The notes beneath the pieces were generated by a model. The model saw only the letters and a list, made by a program, of their open reading frames with translations, was not told the DNA's origin and ran no database searches. This document shows positions 1-10,196 of a DNA stretch of 64,000 nucleotides, in pieces. The DNA is from Prado023 sp963697345 (GTDB lineage: Bacteria > Actinomycetota > Actinomycetes > S36-B12 > CAIYMF01): positions 1-64,000 of the forward strand of contig CAVONS010000013.1 of NCBI GenBank assembly GCA_963697345.1. Direction: 5' to 3'. A program made the translations under genes and the position numbers. Within the stretch, counting starts at the first letter, position 1; every line of letters starts with the position of its first letter.

Positions 1-165
1 CACATGGACTCCATCGCCGACCGGATCGACGCGGAGTACAACGATGCGCTGGTCCAGCGTGGTGCGGCGGAGCGTGCAGCGAGCGCCGAGACCAGTGGCG
101 GGGCCGCCGACGGGGCAGCCAGTGAGCCGCCTCAAGGATCCGGCGCACCGCCCGCCCCCCAATGA
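1..165 (+). CDS. C-terminal end of an unidentified protein (partial)
   Basis: Frame 1 is open from the window edge and ends at a TGA at 163-165. The 54 visible residues start with a helical stretch (DSIADRIDAEYNDALVQR) and end in a low-complexity Ala/Gly/Pro/Ser tail. No domain is visible, so no function is given. Its stop overlaps the start of the next gene (ATGA), which implies one transcription unit with the RgpF-like protein; a polysaccharide role is therefore likely but only by context. Confidence 0.6.
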   Translation, partial: HMDSIADRIDAEYNDALVQRGAAERAASAETSGGAADGAASEPPQGSGAPPAPQ

Positions 166-1103
166 CGGAACCGCTCCCCAGCGCGTCGTCCGAGGACTCC
201 ACGGACGGGGAGGCTGAGGCGACGCCGACCTGGTCGCCGCTGTCCTCGGGCGCGCATCGGGTTCAGACCCGCCTGCGCCTGCTGCGCATGTACCCGAGGC
301 GGGCGCGCGCCAGGCGCAGTCTGCTGAGGGAAGGGCCAGCAGGTCGGCCGGTCCGGGGCCCGTCGGCGATTGCGGGAAGCGGGCGTCCGCCTCGCGTTCT
401 CGCGATCATTCACGTCTACTACCCAGAGCTCTGGCCCGAATTGGCCGCGCACATCGTGCGAATCCCGGCCGAGGTCGATGTCGTGGTCACCCTTGTCCGA
501 GGACGCGCCGACGGGCTGGGCGACCAGATCATGAGCCAGTTCCCCGGGGCGGTGGTGCGCGTTGTCGAGAACCGTGGTCGTGACATGTGGCCGCTGGTCC
601 AGGTCCTTGATCAGGTCGGTGACCAGGATGCCGTCCTCAAGCTGCACACCAAGAGGTCCCCGCACATGCGCAATGGGGACGCCTGGCGCAACGATCTTCT
701 GTCCGGCCTGTGTGGTGATCCCGATCATGTGCGGCGCGTGCTCCAGCTGCTGACCGCGGATGAGCGGATCGGGTTCGTGGCTCCGGACCGCAACGTCCTG
801 GGCAAGGAGTTCCTCAGTGCGAACGGGCCCATGGTGGAATCACTCGTGCGGCGGTCCGGAGTGACCTTCGAGCCGGATCTCCTGTGGTTCCCAGCCGGGT
901 CGATGTTCTGGGCGCGCCCTTCGATGCTCACGGGGCTGGCCGACCTGCACCTCAGGGCCGAGGACTTCGGACCCGAGGCGGGGTCCATCGACGGGACCAT
1001 GGCCCACGCGCTCGAGCGCTACCTGGGTGTGCTGGCCGCGGCAGATGGACGTGCGGTCGTGGAGTCCTCGGATGTCGAACGACTGGTGGCAGCCCGCCCC
1101 TGA
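162..1103 (+). CDS. Rhamnan synthesis F (RgpF) family protein
   Basis: A 313-residue protein. After a charged N-terminal tail of about 75 residues comes the RgpF fold: a beta-strand start (LAIIHVYYPELWPEL), the family signature ENRGRDMWPL, and KLHTKRSPHMRNGDAWR, followed by a GFVAPDRN block and WFPAGSMFWARP. RgpF proteins act in rhamnose-glucose wall polysaccharide assembly and are found with ABC-type exporters. The ATG overlaps the upstream stop, so it is translationally coupled. No signal peptide or membrane segment is seen, so it should be cytoplasmic. The family assignment is strong; the sugar transferred is inferred from the rml genes 29 kb downstream. Confidence 0.85.
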   Translation: MTEPLPSASSEDSTDGEAEATPTWSPLSSGAHRVQTRLRLLRMYPRRARARRSLLREGPAGRPVRGPSAIAGSGRPPRVLAIIHVYYPELWPELAAHIVRIPAEVDVVVTLVRGRADGLGDQIMSQFPGAVVRVVENRGRDMWPLVQVLDQVGDQDAVLKLHTKRSPHMRNGDAWRNDLLSGLCGDPDHVRRVLQLLTADERIGFVAPDRNVLGKEFLSANGPMVESLVRRSGVTFEPDLLWFPAGSMFWARPSMLTGLADLHLRAEDFGPEAGSIDGTMAHALERYLGVLAAADGRAVVESSDVERLVAARP

Positions 1104-1142
1104 CAGCCCCGGGCGAATCGGAGGTGAAGGGCGGCACCGCGA

Positions 1143-1148
1143 CACAAT
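1143..1148 (+). promoter_or_regulatory. Putative -10 box, leaderless start of the methyltransferase
   Basis: CACAAT lies exactly 6 nt before the ATG at 1155. The same geometry recurs at many genes of this window, so transcription probably begins at the start codon. Confidence 0.4.
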
Positions 1149-1154
1149 GCAGGC

Positions 1155-2661
1155 ATGTCCCCCGACGCTGCCACCCGCGTTCGCACGTACCTGCTCGACG
1201 CCGGGTTCACCACCGACGGCGTTCTGGCCCGGGTCGGTTCCGCTGCCTTCGCCGCACTGGGGCGTGGGCTGGCGGTGCCGATCCGCCGTGCGTTGGCATC
1301 GGGGGAGCCGACCCCGCTGGACCGGTTGATCGAGGTCTTCCTCCTCGCCGACCCCGTTCCCGCCGATGGCGTTCCTGAATCGATGGTGACCGACCTCGAG
1401 GCGCTGGGCATGGTGCGTCGTGAGTCCGAGCGCCTGATCCCGCTGGTCGAGGTGCACCCCTACGGTGAGCCGGACACCGACTGGTTCGTCGTCAGCGACA
1501 TCGGTGCCCCCGCCAGCCCCGACCACGTGCTGGGCATCGGCGGGGCGTCCCTCACGCTGGCCCGGATCACGCCTCGTCGCGACGTGGGTCGCACGATGGA
1601 CCTCGGGTGCGGGGCCGGCGTCCAGGCGCTGCACGCCGCGCGCCACTCCAGCAGGGTCGTGGCCACGGACACGAACCCCCGAGCCCTGGTGCTGACGTTC
1701 CTGACGGCGGCGCTCTCCGGCCTCCCGGAGGGTCAGCTCGACCTGCGCGCGGGCTCGCTGTTCGGCCCGGTGTCCGACGAGCGCTTCGACCTGGTGGTGT
1801 CCAACCCGCCGTTCGTGATCTCCCCGTCGCACCGGTTCACCTACCGCGACGCCGGCCTCCCCGGTGACGAGCTGTCCCGCCTCGTGGTGCGCGGTGCGGC
1901 CGCCCACCTGGCTCCCGGTGGGATGGCCGCAGTGCTGGGCAACTGGCTGCACGTGGCCGGCGAGGACTGGCGGGAGCGTGTTGCCGAGTGGGTGTCGGGC
2001 ACCGGGGTGGACGCGTGGATCGTCGAGCGTGACGCCCAACCGGTCGCCGACTACGCGGCCACCTGGTTGCGCGATGCTCAGGTCCCCGACGGCCCCGAGT
2101 TCGACGCCGGCATGGACCAGTGGCTCGACGCGTTCGCCGACGAGGGCTGCGTGGAGGTCGGCTTCGGATGGTTCGTGCTGGTCGCGCCGCCCGACCGACC
2201 CTCCGCAGCTCGCGAGGGCGCCTCGGAACACCCCGCGGCGTGGGTCCTGGTCGAGGACCTCGCCCACTGTGAGCGCCTGCCCCGTGGCGATGAGGTGCTG
2301 GAGTTCCTGGCGGGGTGCGCACGCACCGAGCAGCTCACCGCCCCGGCGCTGCTGGCCGCACCCGCGAGCCTGGCGCCCGGGGCCACCATCACGGCCACGG
2401 CTCACGTCGCCGGGCAGTCCGAGGTGCAGGAGCCGCCACGCCTCGGGCTGGCTGGAACGATCGGCCCAGGAGGCTGGCGACCTGCCGTTCCCGTGCACCC
2501 CGCGCTGCTCGCTGCACTGCTCGCAGACCGCGACACGCCCATCGGGGAACGACTCGATGCATGCCGCTCAGGCCGAAGGCCTGGATCCCCTGGATGTGCT
2601 CGGTCCGGCGCTCATGGGTTTGCGTGAACTGATCCGGGTGGGCATAGTGCGCACCGACTGA
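1155..2661 (+). CDS. Class I SAM-dependent methyltransferase (NPPF type), frameshifted near its end
   Basis: An N-terminal helical domain (about 1-140) precedes a Rossmann methyltransferase domain with the SAM motif MDLGCGAGVQALHAAR, the acidic strand end VVATDTNPRA and catalytic motif NPPF (VVSNPPFVISP). NPPF/Y methyltransferases modify amino or amide nitrogens of bases or glutamine. A C-terminal domain of about 200 residues follows. Near 2564 the frame slips by one base: the +1 frame gives a normal end (AAQAEGLDPLDVLGPALMGL) stopping at 2661, whereas the unshifted frame ends in junk at 2627. Actinobacteria often carry such a gene next to topA. The substrate is unknown. Confidence 0.75.
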
Positions 2662-2814
2662 CAGCGCCCCGGCCGGGGTTTGCGATGATGGATCGCACCG
2701 GTCGGCCCAGCGGGTCCGGCCCAGCGCCGGACCACCAGGCGCTCAGAGTGTGACCGCGCCGGTCGGATCCACCGCCGGCTCCGCCGGGGGACTCCCCGGT
2801 ATCCGCAGAACCAG

Positions 2815-5584
2815 GTGAGGACCGTGCCCGCTCGAACCACCGACTCGACGCGACGTCTCGTGATCGTCGAGTCTCCGGCGAAGGCCAAGACGATCCAGGG
2901 CTACCTGGGTTCCGGATACGACGTCCAGGCCTCTGTGGGGCACATCCGTGACCTCCCGAGCAGCGCCGGCGAGGTTCCGGCTTCCATCAAGGGCAAGCCG
3001 TGGGCGCGCCTGGCCATCGACGTCGACGACGGGTTCAAGCCCTACTACGTGGTCAGTGCCTCGAAGCGGGCGAAGGTCAGCGAGCTGAAGAAGGCGCTGG
3101 CATCCGCCGACGAGCTGTGGCTGGCCACTGACGAGGACCGCGAGGGTGAGGCGATCGCCTGGCACCTGCAGGAGGTGCTCAAGCCGAAGGTGCCGGTGCG
3201 CCGGATGGTGTTCCACGAGATCACCAAGGACGCGATCGCCGCCGCTGCGGAGAACACCCGTGAGCTCGACCAGGACCTCGTCGATGCCCAGGAGGCCCGC
3301 CGGCTGGTGGACCGCCTGTTCGGTTTCGAGGTCTCGCCGGTGCTGTGGAAGAAGGTGCTGTCCGGGTTGTCCGCGGGGCGCGTCCAGTCCGTGGCCACTC
3401 GGCTGGTCGTGGACCGCGAGCGGGCCCGGATCGCCTTCCGGTCGGCGGGCTACTGGGACGCCTCGGGGACGTTCGTCGCCGACGGCACCGACTTCCCGGC
3501 GAAGCTGGTGTCGGTCGAGGGGGCGCGGATCGCCAGTGGGTCGGACTTCGGCGATGACGGGCAGCTCAAGGACGGCGCAGCCAAGTCCGGGGTGGTGCGC
3601 CTCGACGAGTCGAGCGCGACTGCGCTGGTCGCCGCCCTCGACGGTGTGGCGTGGACTGTGCGTTCGGTCGCCGAGAAGCCGACCACGCGTCGGCCGTCGG
3701 CGCCCTTCATGACCTCGACGCTGCAGCAGGAGGCCTCGCGCAAGCTGCGCTGGGGCGCCCAGCGGACGATGCGCGCGGCGCAGGGGCTCTACGAGAACGG
3801 TCACATCACCTACATGCGGACCGACTCGACCACGTTGTCGGCCGGCGCCCTGCAGGCGGCCCGGCGGGCGGCGACTGAGATCTACGGTGCCCAGTACGTC
3901 TCGGAGACTCCGCGCACAGTACGACCGCAAGGTCAAGAACGCCCAGGAGGCACACGAGGCGATCCGCCCCGCGGGCGATTCGTTCATGCGGCCAGCCGAG
4001 CTCGCGGGCCGGGTCGGCGCGGACGAGTTCGCGCTCTACGACCTGATCTGGAAGCGCACCGTCGCCTCGCAGATGGCCGACGCGCGCCTGGCGACGACCA
4101 CGGTCCGGCTGGGTGCGGTGGCCAGCGATGGCCGCGACGTCGAGTTCACCGCGTCGGGCACCGTGACGCTCTTCGCCGGCTTCCGGGCCGCGTACGAGGA
4201 GGGCACCGACCGGGTCCGCGACGCGGAGTCCGAGGGTGGCGCCGAGGGCGGCAAGCCGGCGGATCGGCGGCTGCCGGCGATGCGCGAGGGCGAGTCGGTG
4301 GGCTGCGACGAGCTGCACGCCGAGGGCCACGCCACCACCCCACCGGCGCGCTACACCGAGGCGTCGCTGGTCAAGGACCTCGAGGAGCGTGGCATCGGCC
4401 GGCCCTCGACCTACGCGTCGATCATCACGACCATCGTCGACCGTGGCTACGTGCGCAAGAAGGGCACCGCGCTGATCCCGACGTTCCTGGCGTTCAGCGT
4501 GACCCGGTTGATGGAGCAGCACTTCGCTCGGCTCGTGGACTTCAACTTCACTGCTCAGCTGGAGGAGATCCTCGACCTGGTCGCGAACTCCCAGACCGAC
4601 CGGCTGCGCGTGCTGGAGGGGTTCTACTACGGGGACGCCGATCGGCAGTTCCCCGGCCTGCACCCGTTGGTCTCCGGGCTCGGGGACATCGACGCGCGCG
4701 CGATGGCGTCGTTCCCGGTGGGTCCCGATGGGTTCACCGAGGGGCCGATCACCGGCGAGCCCGGCCAGATCGTGCTGCGTGTGGGCAAGTTCGGGCCCTA
4801 TCTCGAGCGCGGTGAGGAGAAGGGCAACATCGGCGAGGACGTCGCCCCCGACGAGCTGGACCTGGCGATGGCCGAGGAACTGCTGGCAGCACCCAGCGGT
4901 GATCGCGTGCTCGGCGTGCACCCGGAGTCCGGTCGGGAGATCGTGGCGAAGGCGGGGCGGTACGGGCCGTACGTGACCGAGGTCCTGCCCGAGGATGCGC
5001 CGAAGTCGGCCAAGCCGCGCACCGGTTCGTTGCTGTCGGACATGTCGCTGGACACCATCACCCTCGAGGACGCCCTGAAGATCATGTCGCTGCCGCGCGT
5101 GGTCGGCGATGACCCCGACGGCAACGAGATCACCGCGGCCAACGGCAGGTACGGGCCCTACATCGCCCGTGAGGTCGACGGCAAGAAGGACTACCGCTCG
5201 CTGGCCACCGAGGACGAGCTGTTCACGGTGACCCTCGAGCAGGCGTTGGCGCTCTACGCAGCGCCGAAGCAGCGGCGTGGCCAGGCGCGGGCCGCCGAGC
5301 CGCTGCGCGAGATCGGGGTGGATCCCACCAGTGCTGGGACCATCACGCTTCGCGAGGGGCGGTTCGGTCCGTATGTGACCGATGGGACGACCAACGCGTC
5401 GCTGCGCAAGGCCGATGACCCGGGCACGATCACCCTCGAGCGGGCCGTGGAGCTGCTGGCCGACCGCCGGGCTGCTGGGCCGCCCGTGAAGCGGGCGCGC
5501 AAGACGGCTGCGAAGAAGGCGCCGGCGAAGAGGGCGGCGGCCAAGAAGGCGACGGCGAAGAAGGCTGCTGCGCCGGCGAAGTAG
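2815..5584 (+). CDS. topA: DNA topoisomerase I (type IA), one frameshift
   Basis: Relaxes negative supercoils by single-strand cleavage. The Toprim domain (LVIVESPAKAKTI, then ATDEDREGEAIAWHL), the strand-passage core (RLVDRLFGFEVSPVLWKK, LSAGRVQSVATRLV) and the catalytic tyrosine in HITYMRTDST are all visible. After the core come repeats of about 70 residues (FGPYLE, RYGPYVTE, RYGPYIARE, FGPYVTDG) and a lysine/alanine tail, the actinobacterial C-terminus without zinc fingers. One extra base near 3916 shifts the frame; reading PRQYDRKVKNAQEAHEAIR across it restores the protein (about 920 residues). A GTG at 2824, preceded by AGGTGAGG, is an alternative start. The gene is essential, so the shift is most likely a sequence error. 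Confidence 0.95.
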
Positions 5585-5607
5585 GCGTCGCGCCGGCCGA
5601 AGTTCGC

Positions 5608-6955
5608 CTACGCGACGGACCGCGAAGTGGCGACTACATCGGCGGGGTCGCCAGCTCGTCCTCGTCCACGCTGGACCGGGCTCAACCGGGCCCACGCCAC
5701 TCCGATCAGGGCGGTCGTCCACGCGACGGCCGCGGCGCACGTGACCAGGGCGCTGATGGACGTCCCCAGCGTCAGGCCGAGCCCGACCAGCGCGGCCAGC
5801 GGCGGTCCACAGCAGGATCGTCGCCCGGCGATCGTGGTGCGCCATCCGCGCGTAGAGCAGGACCTGGACGACCCCGAACGCCGGCGTCCGCGCCAGGGCG
5901 AACATGCCAGGCGCGTCACTCGGCGACCGTCCAGAGTACTGCTCGCCGGCCATGATCGAGATGACCAGCGATGGGGAACAGGGCGACGAATCGCCGTGGC
6001 CAGCAGGCCGATCACGGCCACAGCTGCGACGGCCTGGCGCTGGGCGTTGCGCGCCCCGGCGACGATCCTCGGGAAGGCCGCCACCGAGGATCGCCTGCGG
6101 TACGAAGAAGACCGCGCGGGCACGAGGGCGCCTCGGCGGCGTAGAGGCCGGCGTCGAACGCGGACAGTTGAGCGCGTGCGAGCAGGACGTCGAGGTTCGT
6201 CAGCGGCGTAGAGGCGCAGATCAGGGCGTGCGCGGCGTGACGCTTCGACCAGGTACTGGGCGTGCCCTCCTCGAGCGCCAGGCCAGCCGTTCGACGAGCA
6301 CGAAGTGCCCATGCCGATCCGTCCCGTCAGCTCGCCCGATGCCAGCCCAGCCCGCTTTGAGCTGGATCGGGAAGAAGTGCGGCGACGTCGACCGGGATCT
6401 CCGGGGTGTTCCACGGCAACAGGAGGCGGTCGGGCTGCGATGCTTCTCGTACGCCTTGGTCAGGAGGTTGATCAGATGTGCCTCGCCGGGGCCGACGTTG
6501 ACGTTCATGTGCCAGACCCCCACAGGGATTGTCAGATTCCGCGACGCCCTGTTCCGTCAGCATGACCCGTTGGACCATCCTGTGGGTCGGTGAGCCGATG
6601 CCGCGGGTCGTACAGGATGGTCAGCCGAGCTCGCCCGCGATCAGCGTGTAGCGGTCGGTCTTGTGCTCGTGCAGCGCCCCGACGCCTTGACGTGCAGCGG
6701 ACGGATCGTGAACTGAGTAGCGGTCAGACGATGGCTGCCGATCCAGTAGTACACGGCCATGGCCCTGGAAGATCTCGAACTGCTCGGGCCCAGCGATCGG
6801 GACACGATGAGCATCTGCAGCAGGGCTGTGAGATGCGGACTCCGTCGATCATCGATGCAAGCGGATTCCCTGCGACTGGTCACGGTTGCGTGGATCTCGC
6901 GCAGCTGCGCTGTGGCTGTCTGTCGAAGGCTGCTGTGTCCTGGCATGACAGTCAT
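5608..6955 (-). pseudogene. Polysaccharide flippase (Wzx/MurJ-like), multiply frameshifted
   Basis: No single frame is open, but the minus strand reads as a flippase when frames are joined. The N-terminal part has LLQMLIVSRSLGP (typical transmembrane helix 1-2 region), the middle has AVFFVPQAILGGGLPRIVAGARN and VAAVAVIGLLATAI, and the C-terminal part has MFALARTPAFGVVQVLLYARM and LVGLGLTLGTSISALVT. The length of about 450 residues fits a 12-14-helix exporter that flips lipid-linked oligosaccharides. At least six shifts are needed. It lies convergent to topA and divergent from tmk. It could be a true decaying gene or an error-rich stretch; flanking tmk is intact. Confidence 0.6.
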
Positions 6956-7006
6956 CGCCTAGCCTCGTCCAGCCAGGCCCGGGCAGCGCTGTCCGCACCT
7001 CGTCGG

Positions 7007-7012
7007 TAGGGT
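7007..7012 (+). promoter_or_regulatory. Putative -10 box, leaderless start of tmk
   Basis: TAGGGT followed by a 6-nt spacer and the tmk ATG at 7019; no ribosome-binding site is present. Confidence 0.5.
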
Positions 7013-7018
7013 TCGGCT

Positions 7019-7639
7019 ATGCCCGGGGCGTTCGTGGTCTTCGAGGGCGGTGATGGGGCCGGCAAGTCCACCCAGTGCCGCCTGCTGGCCGATGCCCTGC
7101 GCGAGCGGGGCCACGAGGTCGTGCTCACCCGCGAGCCCGGCGGCACCTCGATCGGTGAGGCCATCCGAGAGGTCCTGCTCGGGGTCGGCAGCCATGGGAT
7201 GGCCGCCCGGACCGAGGCGCTGCTGTTCGCCGCCGCCCGCGCCCAGCACGCCGCTGAGTTGATCCGGCCGGCCGTGGCCCGCGGGGCCGTGGTCCTCAGC
7301 GACCGGTACCTGGACTCCTCGGTCGCCTACCAGGGGGCTGCCCGCGAGCTCGGTGAGGATCGGATCGCTGACTTGAGCCTGTGGGCGACTGAGGACCTGA
7401 TCCCCGACCTGACCGTCGTCCTCGACGTGACACCCGGGGTCGGCCTCGCCCGGGCCGGCGACGCCAACCGGATGGAGGCCGAGCCCACGGCGTTCCACCA
7501 GGCCGTGCGCGAGTCCTTCCTGCGCCGGGCCGCTGCAGCGCCCTCGCGATACCTGGTCCTGCCAGCCGACCAGCCCGTGGACACCACCGCCGCGCAGGTC
7601 CTGTCCGCTGTGCTCGAGCGCACTCAGGAGTCTGGCTGA
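7019..7639 (+). CDS. tmk: Thymidylate kinase (dTMP kinase)
   Basis: Phosphorylates dTMP to dTDP in thymidine nucleotide synthesis. At 206 residues it has normal length, with the P-loop FEGGDGAGKST at residues 6-16, the DR[YH]-class motif LTREPGGT near 36-43, and VVLSDRYLDSSVAYQG near 90-105. The start is the ATG placed 6 nt after a TAGGGT box, so the mRNA is probably leaderless. It ends immediately before the polymerase delta-prime gene, forming a tmk-holB unit as in most actinobacteria. Confidence 0.97.
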   Translation: MPGAFVVFEGGDGAGKSTQCRLLADALRERGHEVVLTREPGGTSIGEAIREVLLGVGSHGMAARTEALLFAAARAQHAAELIRPAVARGAVVLSDRYLDSSVAYQGAARELGEDRIADLSLWATEDLIPDLTVVLDVTPGVGLARAGDANRMEAEPTAFHQAVRESFLRRAAAAPSRYLVLPADQPVDTTAAQVLSAVLERTQESG

Positions 7640-7681
7640 TGGCTGGCCCAGACGGCGCGCTGGTGAGCCCGGCGGCTGATC

Positions 7682-8872
7682 GTGCCCCCCGGCACCACGG
7701 CCCTCTGGGAGGCCGTGGTCGGCCAGCCCGACCTGGTCACGACCCTGAGTCACGCCGCCGCCGACGCGGCCCGGATCCGCCGCGGGGAGTCCGGCCCGTC
7801 GATGACACACGCGTGGTTGCTGACCGGTCCGCCGGGATCGGGGCGCTCCACCGCGGCCCGTGTGTTCGCGGCCGCGCTCCAGTGCCCTGACGGAGGGTGC
7901 GGGCACTGCGCTGTCTGCCGTGACGTGCTTGCCGGCGCGCATGCCGATGTCGACCAGTTCACCCCCGAGAAGCTGCAGATCACGGCCGAGGAGTCCCTCG
8001 ACCTGATCCACCGGGCAGCGATGACACCGATCATGGGCCGGTGGAACGTCCTGATCGTCGAGGACTCGGACCGACTCAACGAGGTGTCGGGCAACGCGCT
8101 GCTGAAGTCGCTGGAGGAGCCCAGCCCGCGCACGGTGTGGATCCTGTGCGCGCCGACCTCCGAGGACGTGCTGCCGACCATCGTCTCGCGCACCAGGCAG
8201 GTCCGGTTGCACACACCGGCCACCCAGGACGTGGCACAAGCCCTGGTCCGCCGCGAGGGGATCGACCCCGCGGTGGCGTCGTTCGCGGCACGTGCGGCCC
8301 AGGGCCACATCGGCAGGGCGCGAGCATTGGCCCGCGACGAGCAGGTCCGGTTGCGGCGAGCTGAGGTGCTGGCCATCCCCGGGACGTTGCGCAGTGTGCC
8401 GGCCTGCTTCGTGGCTGCGCAGAACCTGCTGGACGCGGCCTCCGCGGACGCCGCCGCGATCACCGACGCCCTGGACGCCACGGAGCTTGCTGCCCTGTCG
8501 CGTGCCTACGGGGAGGGCGCGACCGGTGCGATGGCGGCCCGAGTCAAGCGCACGGCCTCGGCGGCCACCAAGGATCTCGAGGCCCGGCAGAAGTCACGGC
8601 GCACCCGCACGGTTCGCGACCAGATCGATCGCGCCCTGCTCGACCTCACGGGTCTCTATCGCGACGTGCTGGTGCTCCAGACCCGTGCCGACGTGGAGCT
8701 GATCAACGACGAGATGCGGCCGATCGTCGAGCGGATGGCCGTCCACAGCGACGTCCGCGCCACGATGGCCCGGCTCGAGGCGTTGGACCACGCCCGGCTC
8801 GCTGTCGGGGCGTCCGTGGCCCCGTTGTTGGCGCTGGAGGCGCTCATGGTGCAGCTGGCGCGGGGAGCCTGA
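7682..8872 (+). CDS. holB: DNA polymerase III delta' subunit
   Basis: Clamp-loader subunit. The AAA+ core shows a P-loop (LLTGPPGSGRSTAARVF), the zinc-binding module CPDGGCGHCAVC, the Walker B-like LIVEDSDRLNEVSGNALLK, the SRC-like sensor IVSRTRQVRL, and a C-terminal helical collar. Delta' usually lacks catalytic ATPase activity; here the P-loop is near canonical. The GTG at 7682 is the first good start in frame. An ATG at 7639 overlapping the tmk stop runs in another frame up to a run of six C's, so a one-base error there could hide a longer N-terminus. Confidence 0.93.
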   Translation: MPPGTTALWEAVVGQPDLVTTLSHAAADAARIRRGESGPSMTHAWLLTGPPGSGRSTAARVFAAALQCPDGGCGHCAVCRDVLAGAHADVDQFTPEKLQITAEESLDLIHRAAMTPIMGRWNVLIVEDSDRLNEVSGNALLKSLEEPSPRTVWILCAPTSEDVLPTIVSRTRQVRLHTPATQDVAQALVRREGIDPAVASFAARAAQGHIGRARALARDEQVRLRRAEVLAIPGTLRSVPACFVAAQNLLDAASADAAAITDALDATELAALSRAYGEGATGAMAARVKRTASAATKDLEARQKSRRTRTVRDQIDRALLDLTGLYRDVLVLQTRADVELINDEMRPIVERMAVHSDVRATMARLEALDHARLAVGASVAPLLALEALMVQLARGA

Positions 8873-8992
8873 GCGACCTGAGTTGCCGTCAGGCGCACGA
8901 GAATCGGGAGCGTGGCGAGGCAGGCGCGAGGCAGAAGTGCGGATGGTCCGTGCGACGATTGCGGCGATCGTCCGGACGGCGAGGGGTGGGAC

Positions 8993-10192
8993 GTGCAGGA
9001 GAGCGGGGCTTCGGTGCAATCGGAACTTCATCCGGTGGGGCAAGGAGCGGTGGAACTGTCAGTCGTGCTCCCCTGCCTCAACGAGGCTGAGACCCTGGAG
9101 TCGTGCGTCTCCAAGGCCACGGCCGAGATTCGACGCATGGGGATCCGTGGCGAGATCGTGATCGCGGACAACGGATCGACTGACGGGTCCCAAGCCCTCG
9201 CCACACAGTTGGGCGCGCGCGTGGTCGACGTTCCTGAGAAGGGCTACGGGGCAGCGCTTCTGGGGGGCATTCGTGCCGCCCGGGGCACCTACGTGATCAT
9301 GGCCGATGCAGATGACAGCTACGCCCTCGACAACCTCCAGCCGTTCGTGGACGAACTGCGCGCAGGTTCGGACCTCGTGATGGGCAATCGATTCCTTGGG
9401 GGGATCGAGCCGGGCGCCATGCCTGCCCTCCACCGCTATCTGGGCAACCCTGTGTTGTCGAGGATGGGCCGAACCTTCTTCCGCATCCCGACGGGGGACT
9501 TCCACTGCGGGATGCGCGGGTTCAAGCGGGAGGCGATCCTCGACCTGGACCTGCAGACCCCGGGGATGGAGTTCGCCAGCGAGATGGTGGTGCGAGCATC
9601 ATTGGCGCAACTGCAGATCACTGAGGTCCCCACGACGCTTCACAAGGATGGGCGGACACGGCCCCCGCACCTGCGGACCTGGCGCGACGGATGGCGACAC
9701 CTACGTTTCCTTCTCGCCTACAGTCCCCGATGGCTCTTCCTCTACCCAGGGCTGCTGCTCGCGGGGGTCAGCATCGTCGGGTTGCTGTGGCTCGCCGGCG
9801 GCCAACGCGTGGTCGCGGGGCTGCGCTTCGACGTCCTGACGATGCTCTTCCTGGCCGCGGGACTGATCGTGGGGCTGCAGGCTGTGTGGTTCTCGGTGAT
9901 CGCCAAGGTCTTCGTGATCAATGCGGGCCTGCACCCTCCGGATCCCAGAACAGCACGCTGGCTTGCCCGATTCACTCTGGAACGGACGCTGATTGCGGGC
10001 GGGATCCTCTCGATCCTTGGCCTGGCCATCATGCTCTGGCAGATCGTCGGGTGGGCGCGGGTCGATTTCGGCGACCTGGACGTGTTCCGGTCCGTGCGGA
10101 TGGGGATTCTCGGCGTCACGATGCTGGTCGTCGGTTGCCAGACAGTCTTCTCGAGCTTCCTGCTCAGCCTTGTATCGATCGAACGGCGGTGA
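8993..10192 (+). CDS. GT2 family glycosyltransferase with C-terminal membrane helices
   Basis: The N-terminal GT-A domain opens with SVVLPCLNEAETLESCV, then EIVIADNGSTDGS, GYGAALLGGI and the metal-binding MADADDSYAL, followed by GDFHCGMRGF. This is the dolichol-phosphate mannosyltransferase-like branch, which transfers a hexose to polyprenyl phosphate. Four hydrophobic segments follow (about 245-400), anchoring it in the membrane. The frame is open from 8912, but the GTG at 8993, preceded by GAGGGG, suits the family start better; other GTGs exist. It lies 4 bp upstream of the GT-C-like protein, which may use the lipid-linked sugar it makes. Confidence 0.85.
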   Translation: MQESGASVQSELHPVGQGAVELSVVLPCLNEAETLESCVSKATAEIRRMGIRGEIVIADNGSTDGSQALATQLGARVVDVPEKGYGAALLGGIRAARGTYVIMADADDSYALDNLQPFVDELRAGSDLVMGNRFLGGIEPGAMPALHRYLGNPVLSRMGRTFFRIPTGDFHCGMRGFKREAILDLDLQTPGMEFASEMVVRASLAQLQITEVPTTLHKDGRTRPPHLRTWRDGWRHLRFLLAYSPRWLFLYPGLLLAGVSIVGLLWLAGGQRVVAGLRFDVLTMLFLAAGLIVGLQAVWFSVIAKVFVINAGLHPPDPRTARWLARFTLERTLIAGGILSILGLAIMLWQIVGWARVDFGDLDVFRSVRMGILGVTMLVVGCQTVFSSFLLSLVSIERR

Positions 10193-10196
10193 CGGG

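Noticed and set aside
840..2498. Long minus-strand open frame (552 codons)
   Set aside because: It runs opposite the methyltransferase gene, is rich in Arg/Gly/His and shows no domain; a typical high-GC antisense shadow.
3806..5953. Minus-strand open frame of 715 codons opposite topA
   Set aside because: Low-complexity Arg/Leu/Val pattern with no domain; topA on the other strand is unmistakable.
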